NCBI GenBank assembly: GCA_951800685.1
Contig: CATOJY010000011.1
Coordinates: 17,295-81,294 of the forward strand
Direction of reading: 5' to 3'
Length of the DNA: 64,000 bases
Source: an uncultured Lachnospiraceae bacterium
GTDB lineage: Bacteria > Bacillota > Clostridia > Lachnospirales > Lachnospiraceae
Part shown: piece after piece, positions 37,658-46,580 of the stretch
How the letters are laid out: each line of letters begins with the position of its first letter
Position numbering within the stretch: position 1 is the first letter of the stretch
Made by a program: the position numbers and the translations under genes
Notes under the pieces: model-generated
What the model was told of the DNA's origin: nothing
Database searches by the model: none
What the model saw: only the letters and a program-made list of their open reading frames with translations

Positions 37658-38137
37658 ATGGCAATCAGGAAGATCAGAGAGATCGGTGATCCGGTCTTGT
37701 ATAAGAAATGTAAGGAAGTGACGGAGATCACACCTAGAATACAGGAGTTGATCGACGATATGTTTGAGACGTTGTATGAGGCAGAAGGAGTTGGGCTGGC
37801 AGCACCGCAGGTAGGCATTTTAAAGAGGATCGTGGTGATTGATGTTACTGGTGAGGATCCGTTGCTGCTCATTAATCCGAAACTGCTTGAGTCTAGTGGG
37901 GAACAGACAGGTTATGAGGGTTGTTTAAGTGTTCCAGGGAAAAGCGGTAGTGTAACAAGACCGAATTATGCCAAAGTGCTTGCATATGATGAGAACATGA
38001 ACGCTTTTGAGCTGGAAGGTACAGAGCTTCTTGCACGGGCACTCTGCCATGAGCTGGACCATTTGGAAGGACATCTGTATGTAGAAAAGGTGGATGGGCC
38101 GCTTGTCAATACAGAGGATCTACAGGAAGAGCAATAG
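37658..38137 (+). CDS. def: Peptide deformylase
   Basis: Removes the formyl group from the N-terminal Met of new proteins, using Fe or Zn. All three family motifs are present: GVGLAAPQVG (motif I), EGCLSVPG (motif II, metal-binding Cys) and CHELDHLEG (motif III, HExxH). The ATG at 37658 follows GGAGG by 7 bases and gives 159 residues; an upstream ATG at 37646 overlaps that site and is rejected. It sits 15 bp before fmt, the enzyme that adds the formyl group it removes, an arrangement typical of bacteria. Confidence 0.96.
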   Translation: MAIRKIREIGDPVLYKKCKEVTEITPRIQELIDDMFETLYEAEGVGLAAPQVGILKRIVVIDVTGEDPLLLINPKLLESSGEQTGYEGCLSVPGKSGSVTRPNYAKVLAYDENMNAFELEGTELLARALCHELDHLEGHLYVEKVDGPLVNTEDLQEEQ

Positions 38138-38152
38138 GAAGGAGTGTTGTGG

Positions 38153-39121
38153 ATGAAGGTTGTATTTATGGGAACACCGGATTTTTCGGTGGGGGCGCTG
38201 GAGGCCATTCTGGCGGCTGGTCACCAGGTAGCGGCGGTGGTCACACAGCCTGACAAGCCGAAGGGAAGAGGCAAAGCGGTTCAGGTGACGCCGGTCAAGG
38301 CATGTGCGCAAGCCCATGACATTCCAGTTTTTCAGCCTGTCAAGGTGAAAGAAAAAGAAGCAGTGGAAGTGCTGAGAAGCTACGATGCAGATATTTTTGT
38401 GGTAGCAGCATTTGGACAGATTCTGTCGGAAGAAATTCTGTCAATGCCGGTCTATGGCTGTGTGAATATACACGCTTCCCTGTTGCCGAAATACCGTGGT
38501 GCAGGACCGATCCAGTGGGCGATCATCAATGGCGAGAAGAAGACGGGTGTCACAATCATGCAGATGGACCGGGGGATAGATACTGGCGATATGCTGTTGA
38601 AGAAGGAAGTAGAGATCGGTCCGAAAGAGACAGGAGACAGCCTGCATGATAAACTGGCTGTTGCCGGGGCCGAGCTGATTGTAGAGGCCTTGGATAAGAT
38701 CGGGCAAGGGAAGCTTACTCCGGTAAAGCAGCTGGAAGAAGAAGCCTCTCATGCGAAGATGTTGAGGAAGTCCATGGGAAAGATCTCCTGGGAGCAGGAA
38801 GCTGACAAACTGGACTGTCTGATCAGGGGGCTGATCTCCTGGCCGGGCGCTTACACGGGATTTCGGGGGAAAACTCTGAAAATCTGGGAAGAAGAGGCCG
38901 TAAAGGAATCGGAAGCGGCGGCAGAAAACAGAGACTTGCAGAGGAATATCGCGGACGCTGAGCCTGGTACAGTAGTATGTGTGGAGAAAGAAGCCTTCTA
39001 TGTGAAGACCGGTAAGGGCGTGTTGAAAATCCTGGAAGTACAGCCAGAAGGTAAGAAGCGAATGCAGGTGAAGGAGTTTCTCCTTGGTTATCCAATTAAG
39101 ATTGGGGAAAAACTTGTGTGA
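38153..39121 (+). CDS. fmt: Methionyl-tRNA formyltransferase
   Basis: Formylates initiator Met-tRNA using 10-formyltetrahydrofolate. The N-terminal catalytic domain (1-~190) contains VVFMGTPDFSV, the catalytic region NIHASLLPKYRGAGPIQWAI and MDRGIDTGDML. The C-terminal tRNA-binding domain (about 205-322) has the typical LIRGLISWPGAYT. The start is the ATG at 38153, 8 bases after AGGAAGGAG; GTG at 38144 overlaps this site. The linker near 245-275 is longer and more charged than usual (EEAVKESEAAAENRD). The total is 322 residues. Confidence 0.96.
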   Translation: MKVVFMGTPDFSVGALEAILAAGHQVAAVVTQPDKPKGRGKAVQVTPVKACAQAHDIPVFQPVKVKEKEAVEVLRSYDADIFVVAAFGQILSEEILSMPVYGCVNIHASLLPKYRGAGPIQWAIINGEKKTGVTIMQMDRGIDTGDMLLKKEVEIGPKETGDSLHDKLAVAGAELIVEALDKIGQGKLTPVKQLEEEASHAKMLRKSMGKISWEQEADKLDCLIRGLISWPGAYTGFRGKTLKIWEEEAVKESEAAAENRDLQRNIADAEPGTVVCVEKEAFYVKTGKGVLKILEVQPEGKKRMQVKEFLLGYPIKIGEKLV

Positions 39122-39292
39122 GATGGGTGGAATCTTTACAGTAGGCAGCCTCCTTTCGCCGTGGCGGTCATCAGCAGAGAAGAGAGTACCACATATTTGT
39201 CTGATGTTCCTGGATGCCAGGGGCTGTTTGCGATGGTGCCAAAACAGTGACAGAGGTGTTTAGGAAAAGAAAGAAAAGGTATGGTGAGTGAT

Positions 39293-40003
39293 ATGGGATA
39301 CTACTATGGATATTATATGGACCCGACATATTTCCTGGTATTGATCGGAGCGGTGTTGTGTATTTTTGCGCAGATGCGTGTTTCCTCTACTTATAGGAAA
39401 TATTCTGGTGTCAGAAGCAGAAGTGGACTGACTGGTGTGCAGGCGGCTTCAAGGATCCTGCAGATGTCTGGCATTTATGATGTGCGTATTGAGCATGTGC
39501 GGGGTGAGCTGACGGATCATTATGACCCTGCACACAAAGTATTACGGTTATCTGATTCCGTATATGGTTCTTCTTCGCTGGCGGCAATTGGGGTTGCGGC
39601 GCATGAGTGTGGACATGCGGTGCAGCATGATAAGGGTTATGCACCATTGAAAATACGGACAGCACTTGTTCCGGTGGCAAATATTGGATCTAGGGCGGGG
39701 ATCCCTTTGGTTTTTCTTGGTGTTCTGCTGGGGATGAATCAAATGTTAATCCAGGTAGGAATCTGGGTGTTTGCCCTTGCAGTACTCTTTCAATTGATTA
39801 CGCTGCCGGTAGAATTTAATGCTTCCGGCCGGGCATTGGCAATGCTGGGAGATTATGGCATGTTGGCGCAGGATGAGACAAATGCCTGCCGGAGAGTATT
39901 GAGCGCGGCGGCGCTTACCTATGTGGCGGCTGCGGCCTCTGCGATCCTGCAGTTACTCAGACTGGTTATCTTGTTTGGCAATAACAATAGACGCAGAGAT
40001 TGA
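39293..40003 (+). CDS. YugP-type membrane zinc metallopeptidase
   Basis: Membrane-embedded zinc protease of the YugP family (peptidase related to M48/M56), substrate unknown. The HECGHAVQH motif (around residue 104-112) is the zinc site, flanked by hydrophobic helices near 8-27, 123-142, 150-172 and 200-225. The ATG at 39293 (MGYYYGYYMDPTYFLVL) fits the tyrosine-rich start of the family and has GGTGAG just upstream; the ATG at 39281 is an alternative four codons longer. It lies between fmt and rsmB, a position conserved in many Clostridia. Confidence 0.9.
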   Translation: MGYYYGYYMDPTYFLVLIGAVLCIFAQMRVSSTYRKYSGVRSRSGLTGVQAASRILQMSGIYDVRIEHVRGELTDHYDPAHKVLRLSDSVYGSSSLAAIGVAAHECGHAVQHDKGYAPLKIRTALVPVANIGSRAGIPLVFLGVLLGMNQMLIQVGIWVFALAVLFQLITLPVEFNASGRALAMLGDYGMLAQDETNACRRVLSAAALTYVAAAASAILQLLRLVILFGNNNRRRD

Positions 40004-40191
40004 TGCGTGCGCGTAAAGCAAAGATATAATTTGAGTCAGAGCATCAAGTATGCCTTGGCTGCGGTAGGAAAGTTGAGAGTTCCGAGGCATATCATCGCAG
40101 TAAACTGCTCTGACAGGGATGATTGGTGCAGATATACAGATGTGTTGTCAAGAGACGGGGCAGATCGAAACGGCAGGTTATTGGGGGTATT

Positions 40192-41547
40192 ATGAACATA
40201 CGTGAGATTATTCTGGATATTCTGATGGAATTGGATCGGCAGGGAGAATATGCGAACATCCTGATCTCTTCCGTTTTGGAGAAATACGATTATCTGGACA
40301 GCAGGGAGAAGGCTTTTCTAAAGCGGGTCAGTGAGGGAACGATCGAGCGCAGGATTGAAATCGATTATGTATTGGACCAATTCTCGAAAGTACCTGTGGC
40401 AAAGATGAAACCTCTGATCCGGGAGCTGCTGCGGATGAGCGTGTATCAAATTCTGTTTATGGATCAGATTCCGGACGCGGCGGTCTGTAATGAGGCTGTG
40501 AAACTGGCGAAGAAGCGCAGGTTCCAGTCACTGCAGGGTTATGTGAACGGTGTTTTGCGGGCAGTTGCCAGAGGCAGGGAAAAGATTACTTATCCTGACA
40601 AAGAGAAGGATCTTTTCGGGTATTGGTCTGTCTGTTATTCGTCGCCGGCTTGGCTGGTGGAGCATCTGGCCGATGCTTATGGAATTGAGCAGTGTGAAAA
40701 GATCCTGCAATCTTTTCTGGTAAGGAAGCCTGTCTGCATCCGCATACGGGAATCGATGTCAGAGGAAGAAAAAGAGCAGCTTCTGGACAAATGGCGGCAG
40801 GCAGGGGTCATAGTGCATCAGCATCCCTATCTGTCCTATGCTGTGGAAGTGGAAAAGACAGATGGCATCAAGAATCTGGAAGGATACAGGGAGGGCGCCT
40901 TTATGGTGCAGGATGTCAGTTCTATGCTGGTGGTGGAGACAGCCGGCATAAGAGCGGGGGATGTTGTGATCGACGTCTGCGCGGCGCCTGGTGGGAAGGC
41001 TTTGCATGCCGCCGATAAACTGGCAGGGACGGGGCAGGTGATGGCTTGTGATATAACACAATATAAAGCAGATAAAATAGAGGAGAACAGGGAGAGAATG
41101 CGGGTGGAAAACCTTTCAACAAAAGTACAGGACGCCCGTGCGATGGACGGAACATTGCGCGGAGCCGCGGATGTATTGATTGTGGATGTGCCCTGTTCTG
41201 GGTTGGGGGTTATCGGCAAGAAGCAGGATATCAAGTACCGTGTGACCAGACAATCCTTGCAGGAAATCAAGACACTGCAAAAAGAGATCGTTCAGAATGT
41301 TGTACAATATTTGAAGCCGGAAGGCACTATGATGTACAGTACCTGTACGATGAATCCAGGTGAAAATGAAGAGATGACAGCGTGGATCTGTCAGGAATTC
41401 GGAATGGAGACGGTGAGTATGGAGCAGGATCTGCCAGAGGAACTGAAAGCGCTGGGAAAGAAGGGATACCTGCAAATGCTGCCAGGCATACATAAAACAG
41501 ATGGATTTTATATGGCAAAACTGCGCAAGTGTAGGAAAACAACGTGA
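40192..41547 (+). CDS. rsmB: 16S rRNA m5C967 methyltransferase
   Basis: Methylates C967 of 16S rRNA with SAM. An N-terminal NusB-like RNA-binding domain (about 1-130) precedes the Rossmann methyltransferase (about 150-450) with VCAAPGGKA (SAM site), DVPCSGLGVIGK (motif IV with Cys) and the catalytic YSTCTMNPGENE (motif VI). The ATG at 40192 gives 451 residues; an upstream in-frame start at 40123 adds an atypical basic stretch. Its stop overlaps the start of rlmN (TGATG), coupling two rRNA modification genes. Confidence 0.95.
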   Translation: MNIREIILDILMELDRQGEYANILISSVLEKYDYLDSREKAFLKRVSEGTIERRIEIDYVLDQFSKVPVAKMKPLIRELLRMSVYQILFMDQIPDAAVCNEAVKLAKKRRFQSLQGYVNGVLRAVARGREKITYPDKEKDLFGYWSVCYSSPAWLVEHLADAYGIEQCEKILQSFLVRKPVCIRIRESMSEEEKEQLLDKWRQAGVIVHQHPYLSYAVEVEKTDGIKNLEGYREGAFMVQDVSSMLVVETAGIRAGDVVIDVCAAPGGKALHAADKLAGTGQVMACDITQYKADKIEENRERMRVENLSTKVQDARAMDGTLRGAADVLIVDVPCSGLGVIGKKQDIKYRVTRQSLQEIKTLQKEIVQNVVQYLKPEGTMMYSTCTMNPGENEEMTAWICQEFGMETVSMEQDLPEELKALGKKGYLQMLPGIHKTDGFYMAKLRKCRKTT

Positions 41548-42632
41548 TGGAAGACTTATTTGCAAACAGGAAAGACATCAAATCATTTACATTGCCACAA
41601 CTAAAAGAAGAGATGGGATTACTTGGGGAGAAAACATTCCGGGCGGTGCAGCTGTATGAGTGGATGCACAGAAAGTTAGCGGCAGGATATGAAGAGATGA
41701 CGAATATTCCGCGCAAGCTTGCGGACCGCTGCAGAGAACAGTACGAGTATACGACGCTGCGGCTGCTCCAGGTACAGGAGTCAAGATTAGACGGTACAAG
41801 GAAATATCTCTTTGAGCTGCCAGACGGTAATACGGTGGAAAGTGTGTGGATGCGTTATAAACATGGCAATTCTGTGTGTATATCTTCCCAGGTAGGCTGT
41901 CGTATGGGGTGCCGTTTCTGTGCTTCAACACTGGATGGGTTAGAGCGTAATCTGCTGCCCTCTGAAATGTTGGAACAGATTTATGCGATTACAAGACATA
42001 CCGCGGAGCGGGTTTCCAATGTGGTGGTGATGGGAACAGGAGAACCCTTGGATAATTTCGATCATCTAATCCAGTTTATTACGCTTTTGTCAGATGAAAA
42101 TGGACTGCATATCAGCCAACGTAATATTACTGTGTCTACTTGTGGTATCGTACCCAGAATGCGTCAGCTTGCCGACAGACATCTGCAGATCACATTAGCG
42201 CTTTCCCTGCATGCGGCCACAGATGAAAAGCGCAGAGAGCTGATGCCGATAGCAAATCGCTATTCGGTAGATGAATTAATGGAGGTTTGCGCATACTACT
42301 TTGAACAGACAGGCAGAAGGATCACCTTTGAATATAGTCTTGTGAAGGGAGTCAATGATTCTGACGATGATGCTATGCAGCTGATCAGACTGATCAGAGG
42401 GTTAAACTGTCATGTAAACCTGATACCGGTAAATCCGATTAAAGAGCGCGAGTATGTACAGTCAGAGCGTCGTGCGGTGGAAGCGTTCCAGAATAAACTG
42501 GAACAAGGAGGAGTCAACGCGACTGTCAGAAGAGAGATGGGGCGGGACATTGATGGAGCGTGCGGACAGCTGCGCCGCAGGCATCTGAAACAGCAGGATC
42601 CTGGAAGAGAGGACTGTCAGGTGGATGCGTAG
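41547..42632 (+). CDS. rlmN: 23S rRNA/tRNA C2-adenine methyltransferase, radical SAM
   Basis: Methylates A2503 of 23S rRNA and A37 of some tRNAs by a radical SAM mechanism that uses a methyl-cysteine. The cluster motif is CRMGCRFC (Cys118, 122, 125), then GTGEPLDN, SLHAATDEKRRELMPI and the HVNLIPVNP motif. The second catalytic cysteine is in DIDGACGQL near the C-terminus. The start is the ATG at 41547 inside the rsmB stop. The 3' end, including the codons after that cysteine, overlaps the convergent DUF6512 gene by 107 bp. The expected stp-prkC-rsgA-rpe continuation is absent here. Confidence 0.95.
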   Translation: MEDLFANRKDIKSFTLPQLKEEMGLLGEKTFRAVQLYEWMHRKLAAGYEEMTNIPRKLADRCREQYEYTTLRLLQVQESRLDGTRKYLFELPDGNTVESVWMRYKHGNSVCISSQVGCRMGCRFCASTLDGLERNLLPSEMLEQIYAITRHTAERVSNVVVMGTGEPLDNFDHLIQFITLLSDENGLHISQRNITVSTCGIVPRMRQLADRHLQITLALSLHAATDEKRRELMPIANRYSVDELMEVCAYYFEQTGRRITFEYSLVKGVNDSDDDAMQLIRLIRGLNCHVNLIPVNPIKEREYVQSERRAVEAFQNKLEQGGVNATVRREMGRDIDGACGQLRRRHLKQQDPGREDCQVDA

Positions 42633-43092
42633 TGAATACCAAAAAGCAGACGAAAAGAAGACATATTACAATGCGCAGAATAGAGGTATAGGCATCCAGT
42701 TTGCATGACAAGGTAAGTCTGTAAGAAGACCAGAATGCGAGAATGACACTTAGAATGAATATTCCAATATCCAGGAGAAATATACTTTTCCCAAGAACAG
42801 TGGTGTAGGCATAAAAGGCGGTTGGGATGAACAAAGTTCCAAGTATAATGCCAAAATACAGAGAGGAACAGATACAGGGACAGAGGTTCTTACATCTGCA
42901 GATCATGATAAGGGAATATAGTAGCATAGGAAAAAAGAGTAATTTCATATGTTCCCATATAGATTCATTAACTGGCGCGAAGAGTCCCATCAGGTAATTA
43001 TGGCCGGACCAAGTATATAGGTAATGGGCAAGGGATCCTGTGACTAGGACAAATAGTATTCCAATAATGGTATAGATCTTGACAGATTTCAT
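42526..43092 (-). CDS. DUF6512-type membrane protein
   Basis: A 188-residue integral membrane protein of unknown function, which I recognise as DUF6512 by the phrases APVNESIWEHMKLLFFPML and FTTHPP. Five hydrophobic helices are apparent (about 7-25, 50-65, 77-98, 103-122, 138-155). The ATG has a clear AGGAGG upstream on the minus strand. The last ~35 residues (from about 155) are read antisense to the rlmN end. The family usually ends soon after the FQDP-like phrase, so the final ~20 residues (ending HQCPAPSLF) may be a recent extension caused by loss of a stop. Confidence 0.8.
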   Translation of the reverse strand: MKSVKIYTIIGILFVLVTGSLAHYLYTWSGHNYLMGLFAPVNESIWEHMKLLFFPMLLYSLIMICRCKNLCPCICSSLYFGIILGTLFIPTAFYAYTTVLGKSIFLLDIGIFILSVILAFWSSYRLTLSCKLDAYTSILRIVICLLFVCFLVFTTHPPDSPLFQDPAVSDACGAAVRTLHQCPAPSLF

Positions 43093-43175
43093 AAAAACAC
43101 CTCCTGAATAGTATATGCAGCAGGAGAGATGTTATGTAGCCATAGGGGGTATCTGATATTGCATTTGCTTTTTCC

Positions 43176-43203
43176 TTGCTTTTTTTGTCAAACATGCTAT
43201 AAT
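43176..43203 (+). promoter_or_regulatory. Promoter of tRNA-Ala
   Basis: TTGCTT (43176-43181), 16-bp spacer, perfect TATAAT (43198-43203), 12 bp before the tRNA. Confidence 0.65.
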
Positions 43204-43215
43204 AAATAAAGATGT

Positions 43216-43288
43216 GGGGATATAGCTCAGATGGGAGAGCGATACGTTCGCAACGTATAGGTCACGAGTTCGAGTCTCGCTATCTCCA
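43216..43288 (+). tRNA. tRNA-Ala (anticodon CGC)
   Basis: A 73-base cloverleaf: acceptor stem GGGGATA/TATCTCC with the alanine identity pair G3-U70, D arm GCTC/GAGC, anticodon arm ATACG-TTCGCAA-CGTAT giving anticodon CGC, variable loop of 5, and T arm with TTCGAGT loop (one A-C mismatch at 49-65). The discriminator base is A and CCA is not encoded. It has its own promoter and terminator. Confidence 0.93.
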
Positions 43289-43304
43289 TTTAATGGTGCT
43301 GATC

Positions 43305-43341
43305 AGCCGGGAATCTTAAAACAGTTTCCTGGCTCTATTTT
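43305..43341 (+). terminator. Terminator after tRNA-Ala
   Basis: AGCCGGGAA (43305-43313) pairs with TTCCTGGCT (43326-43334, one G-T pair) followed by CTATTTTT. Confidence 0.75.
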
Positions 43342-43413
43342 TGCCATAAGATGTAAACGTTCTGTGCGATAGGATTGACTGACTAGATTTTAGACCGCTG
43401 AGAGGTAAAACTA

Positions 43414-43701
43414 ATGAATTCTAAAGTGTATCAATATGAGTCTATGATTTACAATGCAGACGGAAAAGGCGGTGCCTATGTGGTATTTCCCTATGATGTC
43501 AGAGAAGAGTTTGGCGCAGGCAGGGTAAAAGTACATGCGACTTTTGATGGTGTACCTTATGATGGCAGTGTTGTGAATATGGGACTTAAGAATGAGGATG
43601 GAAGTATTTGTTATATTATTGGACTGCGCAAGGACATTCGTGCTACAATAAAGAAGGGGCCAGGAGATAAAGTACTGGTGACAATAAAACAGCGCGAATA
43701 A
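43414..43701 (+). CDS. DUF1905 domain protein
   Basis: A 95-residue cytoplasmic protein consisting of one DUF1905 domain, a small beta-barrel fold recognised by YVVFPYDVREEFGAGRVKVHATFDG-like spacing (here about residues 22-46) and the IGLRKDIRATIKKGPGD segment near 69-85. In other bacteria the domain is often joined to a YdeI-type domain; here it stands alone. Function is unknown. It is 11 bp upstream of a small coiled-coil gene, probably co-transcribed. Confidence 0.85.
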   Translation: MNSKVYQYESMIYNADGKGGAYVVFPYDVREEFGAGRVKVHATFDGVPYDGSVVNMGLKNEDGSICYIIGLRKDIRATIKKGPGDKVLVTIKQRE

Positions 43702-43712
43702 GAGGAGGGATC

Positions 43713-43922
43713 ATGGAGGAAAACCGACTGGACAGATTCGAGAAAATGCTTACGGCAGTGCATGAGGAATATGAGGCAATTTTATCTGGCATGGAGAAGA
43801 TGAAGACAGAAGGGAAAGTAAAAACCGTGACATACCAACAAATGTTATCACGGAAGATGATGTATCAGAATATACTTTCTCTCTATCAGATCTACGGTCT
43901 GACGGAAGAAAAGGAAGTATAG
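43713..43922 (+). CDS. Small helical protein, unknown function
   Basis: A 69-residue charged protein, predicted almost wholly alpha-helical, with heptad-like spacing in residues 5-35 (FEKMLTAVHEEYEAILSGMEKM) and a second helix near 40-60. I recognise no family. AGGAGGG precedes the ATG at the right distance and the gene follows the DUF1905 gene by 11 bp, so it is likely real and co-expressed with it. Confidence 0.65.
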   Translation: MEENRLDRFEKMLTAVHEEYEAILSGMEKMKTEGKVKTVTYQQMLSRKMMYQNILSLYQIYGLTEEKEV

Positions 43923-44002
43923 GAGAAAGAGGACTGGAAGAAAAAGAAACCGATGGAGAGAATTTTTTGGAAACAGAGAATGCACGAATAGGAGGAAAGA
44001 GT

Positions 44003-45118
44003 ATGTCAGATTATTTTGGGAAAGAAGTGCCGAAGCTAGGATTTGGATTGATGCGTCTGCCGAAAGAGGAGGAGTGTATCGAGATCGAGCAGGTCAAGCA
44101 TATGGTAGATTTGTTCATGGATGCGGGATTTACTTATTTTGATACAGCATATGTGTATCAGGGATCGGAAGCAGCGGCGAAGAAGGCGTTGGTGGAGCGG
44201 CATCCCCGTGATTCTTATACACTGGCGTCGAAACTGAACGCGGGAGTAGCTGAGAATGAAGAGGAGGCGAAGAAGCAGCTCCAGACGAGTCTGGAGCGGA
44301 CAGGAGCCGGATATTTTGATTATTATCTGCTACATGCGCTGATGGAGGATAATTATAAGAAATATGAGGAATACGGACTTTGGGACTTTGTGAAAGAACA
44401 GAAGGCAAAGGGACTGATCAGACATATTGGTTTTTCCTTCCATGGAGGTCCGCAGCTTTTGGACAAGCTGCTTTTAGAGCATCCGGAAGTAGAATTTGTA
44501 CAACTGCAGATTAATTATGCAGATTGGGAGAATCCGGCGATCGCTTCCAGGGCAAATTACGAGGTTGCCAGGAAGCATGGGAAACCAATCGTTATTATGG
44601 AGCCGGTTAAAGGCGGAAGCCTTGCGGAGCCGTCAGAAGAAATAGACAGAATGTTTAAAGCTTACCATCCGGAACAGTCAGATGCCTCGTGGGCAGTCCG
44701 CTTCGCAGCGTCTCTTGACGGGATTATAACCGTATTGTCTGGAATGTCGAATACAGAGCAGATGGAAGATAATCTGTCCTATATGAAAGAGTTCCAGCCG
44801 CTGAATGAGGAAGAACAGAAAATTATCCAGCAGGCACAGAGAGTTTTAGGGCAATCTTCCACGATTCCCTGTACTGCATGTCATTATTGTACGGAGGGAT
44901 GTCCGAAACAGATTCCGATTCCGGAGATCTTCTCTGCCATGAATAAACAGCTTGGCAATGGGCAGATGGCGGAGGCTGTGAATGACTACCAGAAAGCGAC
45001 GGAGTCGAAAGGGAAGGCTTCTGCCTGCATTGGCTGCAGACAGTGTGAACACGCCTGCCCGCAGCATTTGGAGATTGTCGATTATCTAAAGCAGTGTGCG
45101 GAAGCGTTGGAGCGCTGA
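44003..45118 (+). CDS. Aldo/keto reductase with C-terminal ferredoxin clusters
   Basis: NAD(P)H- or ferredoxin-linked oxidoreductase. A TIM-barrel aldo/keto reductase domain (about 1-270) has the family phrases GFGLMRLP, FDTAYVYQGSE and HIGFSFHG. A two-cluster [4Fe-4S] domain (about 285-365) has CTACHYCTEGCP and CIGCRQCEHACP. The ATG at 44003 follows AGGAGG by 7 bases and gives 371 residues. This architecture is common in anaerobes, where physiological substrates are mostly unknown. It ends at a hairpin shared with the convergent MFS gene. Confidence 0.93.
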   Translation: MSDYFGKEVPKLGFGLMRLPKEEECIEIEQVKHMVDLFMDAGFTYFDTAYVYQGSEAAAKKALVERHPRDSYTLASKLNAGVAENEEEAKKQLQTSLERTGAGYFDYYLLHALMEDNYKKYEEYGLWDFVKEQKAKGLIRHIGFSFHGGPQLLDKLLLEHPEVEFVQLQINYADWENPAIASRANYEVARKHGKPIVIMEPVKGGSLAEPSEEIDRMFKAYHPEQSDASWAVRFAASLDGIITVLSGMSNTEQMEDNLSYMKEFQPLNEEEQKIIQQAQRVLGQSSTIPCTACHYCTEGCPKQIPIPEIFSAMNKQLGNGQMAEAVNDYQKATESKGKASACIGCRQCEHACPQHLEIVDYLKQCAEALER

Positions 45119-45142
45119 AACAGGTGTTAATACTATTTAAAG

Positions 45143-45170
45143 AACCGGTCTTCCATTCGGAAGGCCGGTT
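45143..45170. terminator. Bidirectional terminator between aldo/keto reductase and MFS genes
   Basis: AACCGGTCTTCC (45143-45154) pairs with GGAAGGCCGGTT (45159-45170) around ATTC, with one T-G pair. It lies between convergent stop codons, and T-rich bases follow on the plus strand. Confidence 0.75.
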
Positions 45171-45202
45171 ATTGTTTGGTCCATAAGAGGGCAGGAAGGA
45201 CC

Positions 45203-46471
45203 TTAATCGTCTACATCAAAGTTTTCCAGCATACTGCCTTTTTTCTCAGGTTTTGAATCCCCATGTTTAACCATCAGCATCGTACAGAACGAAAGTATAC
45301 TGAATACCACCGCATAAGGGAACAGTGTCCGGTAGGAAACATGTTCTAACAGGAATCCAGACAGAATCGGGGTGATCACCTGAGCAGCCATGGAAAAGGT
45401 ATAGTAATAACCGGTGTATTTCCCGACATCGCCGTTTGCACTGATCTCTACTACCATCGGAAAGGAGTTGACGTTGATTGCTGCCCAGGCAAAACCGATG
45501 ATACCAAAGAACAGATTCATGGAAACATGATAAGAGGTGTAGAAGGAGGCACACAGATAACAGAACGTCAAAAGCGCGACCCCGATCAGGATTGTCCGTT
45601 TTCTGCCGATGCTGCTAGAAAGAGAGCCGATGGGAATATAGCTGATGATTGCGGCGACAGTTGCAACCATGAGGCAGTTTGCGTAGCCGCCGTTCTCCAA
45701 GCCCCACACGTGGGTTGCATAGCGGGAGAATGCTGTGGTGACAGCATTGTAGGCGATATACCAGAGGGCGACTGACAACAGGATGAAGAGAAGGCTGCGT
45801 TTTACCTCTCGCGGCAGCTCTGCGGTGGCACCGGGTTTCGATTCGTCTTCCACAGATTCTACGGTCATCTGCGCGACGAGTTTCTGTTCAGGAATCGTAA
45901 GAAACAGCAGAATAACACAGCAAAGCATCAACAGACCGATGGAGAGAAAGAGCGGAAAATAGTCAGGTGTTGTACCACTGCCCACTAGGAGTCTGATCAT
46001 GATCAGTGCGTAGACACCGCCAACAGCACCCATGAGATTGATAACGGCATTGCCTTTGCTGCGAAGAGGCTTTGGTGTCAGATCTGGCATCAGCGCGACT
46101 GCGGGAGAACGGTAGAGTCCCATGGAGAGCAGGACAAAGAACAGTGCTGTGATAAAAAATATCACATTTGCTTTTTGGTTTGCCGCCGAAAGGAGCAGCA
46201 GAAAAATAAAGGAAAGTCCGGTACCGGTCAGGATAAAGGGGGTGCGTCTGCCGATCCTTGTATGGGTCCTGTCGGATAGGGAGCCGAACAGTGGGAGCAG
46301 GAACAGCGCCAGGACATTATCTGCTGCCATGATCGCACCGGTAACTGTCTCACCTAAGTGAAAGGTGTTCTTGAGAATGAGCGGTATGATATTGTCATAC
46401 ATCTGCCAGAAAGCGCAGATAGACAGAAATGCCATGCCAATAAAAACAGTTCTTCTGTAATTCAGCTTCAT
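45203..46471 (-). CDS. MFS transporter, SLC45/GPH-like sugar transporter type
   Basis: Twelve-helix major facilitator (422 residues) resembling sugar-symporter MFS proteins. The first-half signature LFGSLSDRTHTRIGRRTPFI (near 60-80) and the second-half GSLSSSIGRKRT are the conserved loop motifs between helices 2-3 and 8-9. A central charged cytoplasmic loop (about 200-225) separates the halves. The AAAGGGGA site lies 6-7 bases before the ATG. No sugar-catabolic gene adjoins it, so the substrate is open. Confidence 0.9.
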   Translation of the reverse strand: MKLNYRRTVFIGMAFLSICAFWQMYDNIIPLILKNTFHLGETVTGAIMAADNVLALFLLPLFGSLSDRTHTRIGRRTPFILTGTGLSFIFLLLLSAANQKANVIFFITALFFVLLSMGLYRSPAVALMPDLTPKPLRSKGNAVINLMGAVGGVYALIMIRLLVGSGTTPDYFPLFLSIGLLMLCCVILLFLTIPEQKLVAQMTVESVEDESKPGATAELPREVKRSLLFILLSVALWYIAYNAVTTAFSRYATHVWGLENGGYANCLMVATVAAIISYIPIGSLSSSIGRKRTILIGVALLTFCYLCASFYTSYHVSMNLFFGIIGFAWAAINVNSFPMVVEISANGDVGKYTGYYYTFSMAAQVITPILSGFLLEHVSYRTLFPYAVVFSILSFCTMLMVKHGDSKPEKKGSMLENFDVDD

Positions 46472-46580
46472 AAGGAAATCCCCTTTCTGTCGGTTACTTT
46501 AAGTCCTATGCTCTACAGGATACTTTATTATACAGCAGGAGGAAGAAAAAAGATAGGGTTGTAGGGTGTCATTACGGGAA

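Noticed and set aside
42526..43092. DUF6512 gene as a false open frame opposite rlmN
   Set aside because: Most of it lies outside rlmN, it has AGGAGG before the ATG and a clear membrane-protein sequence, so it is kept as real.
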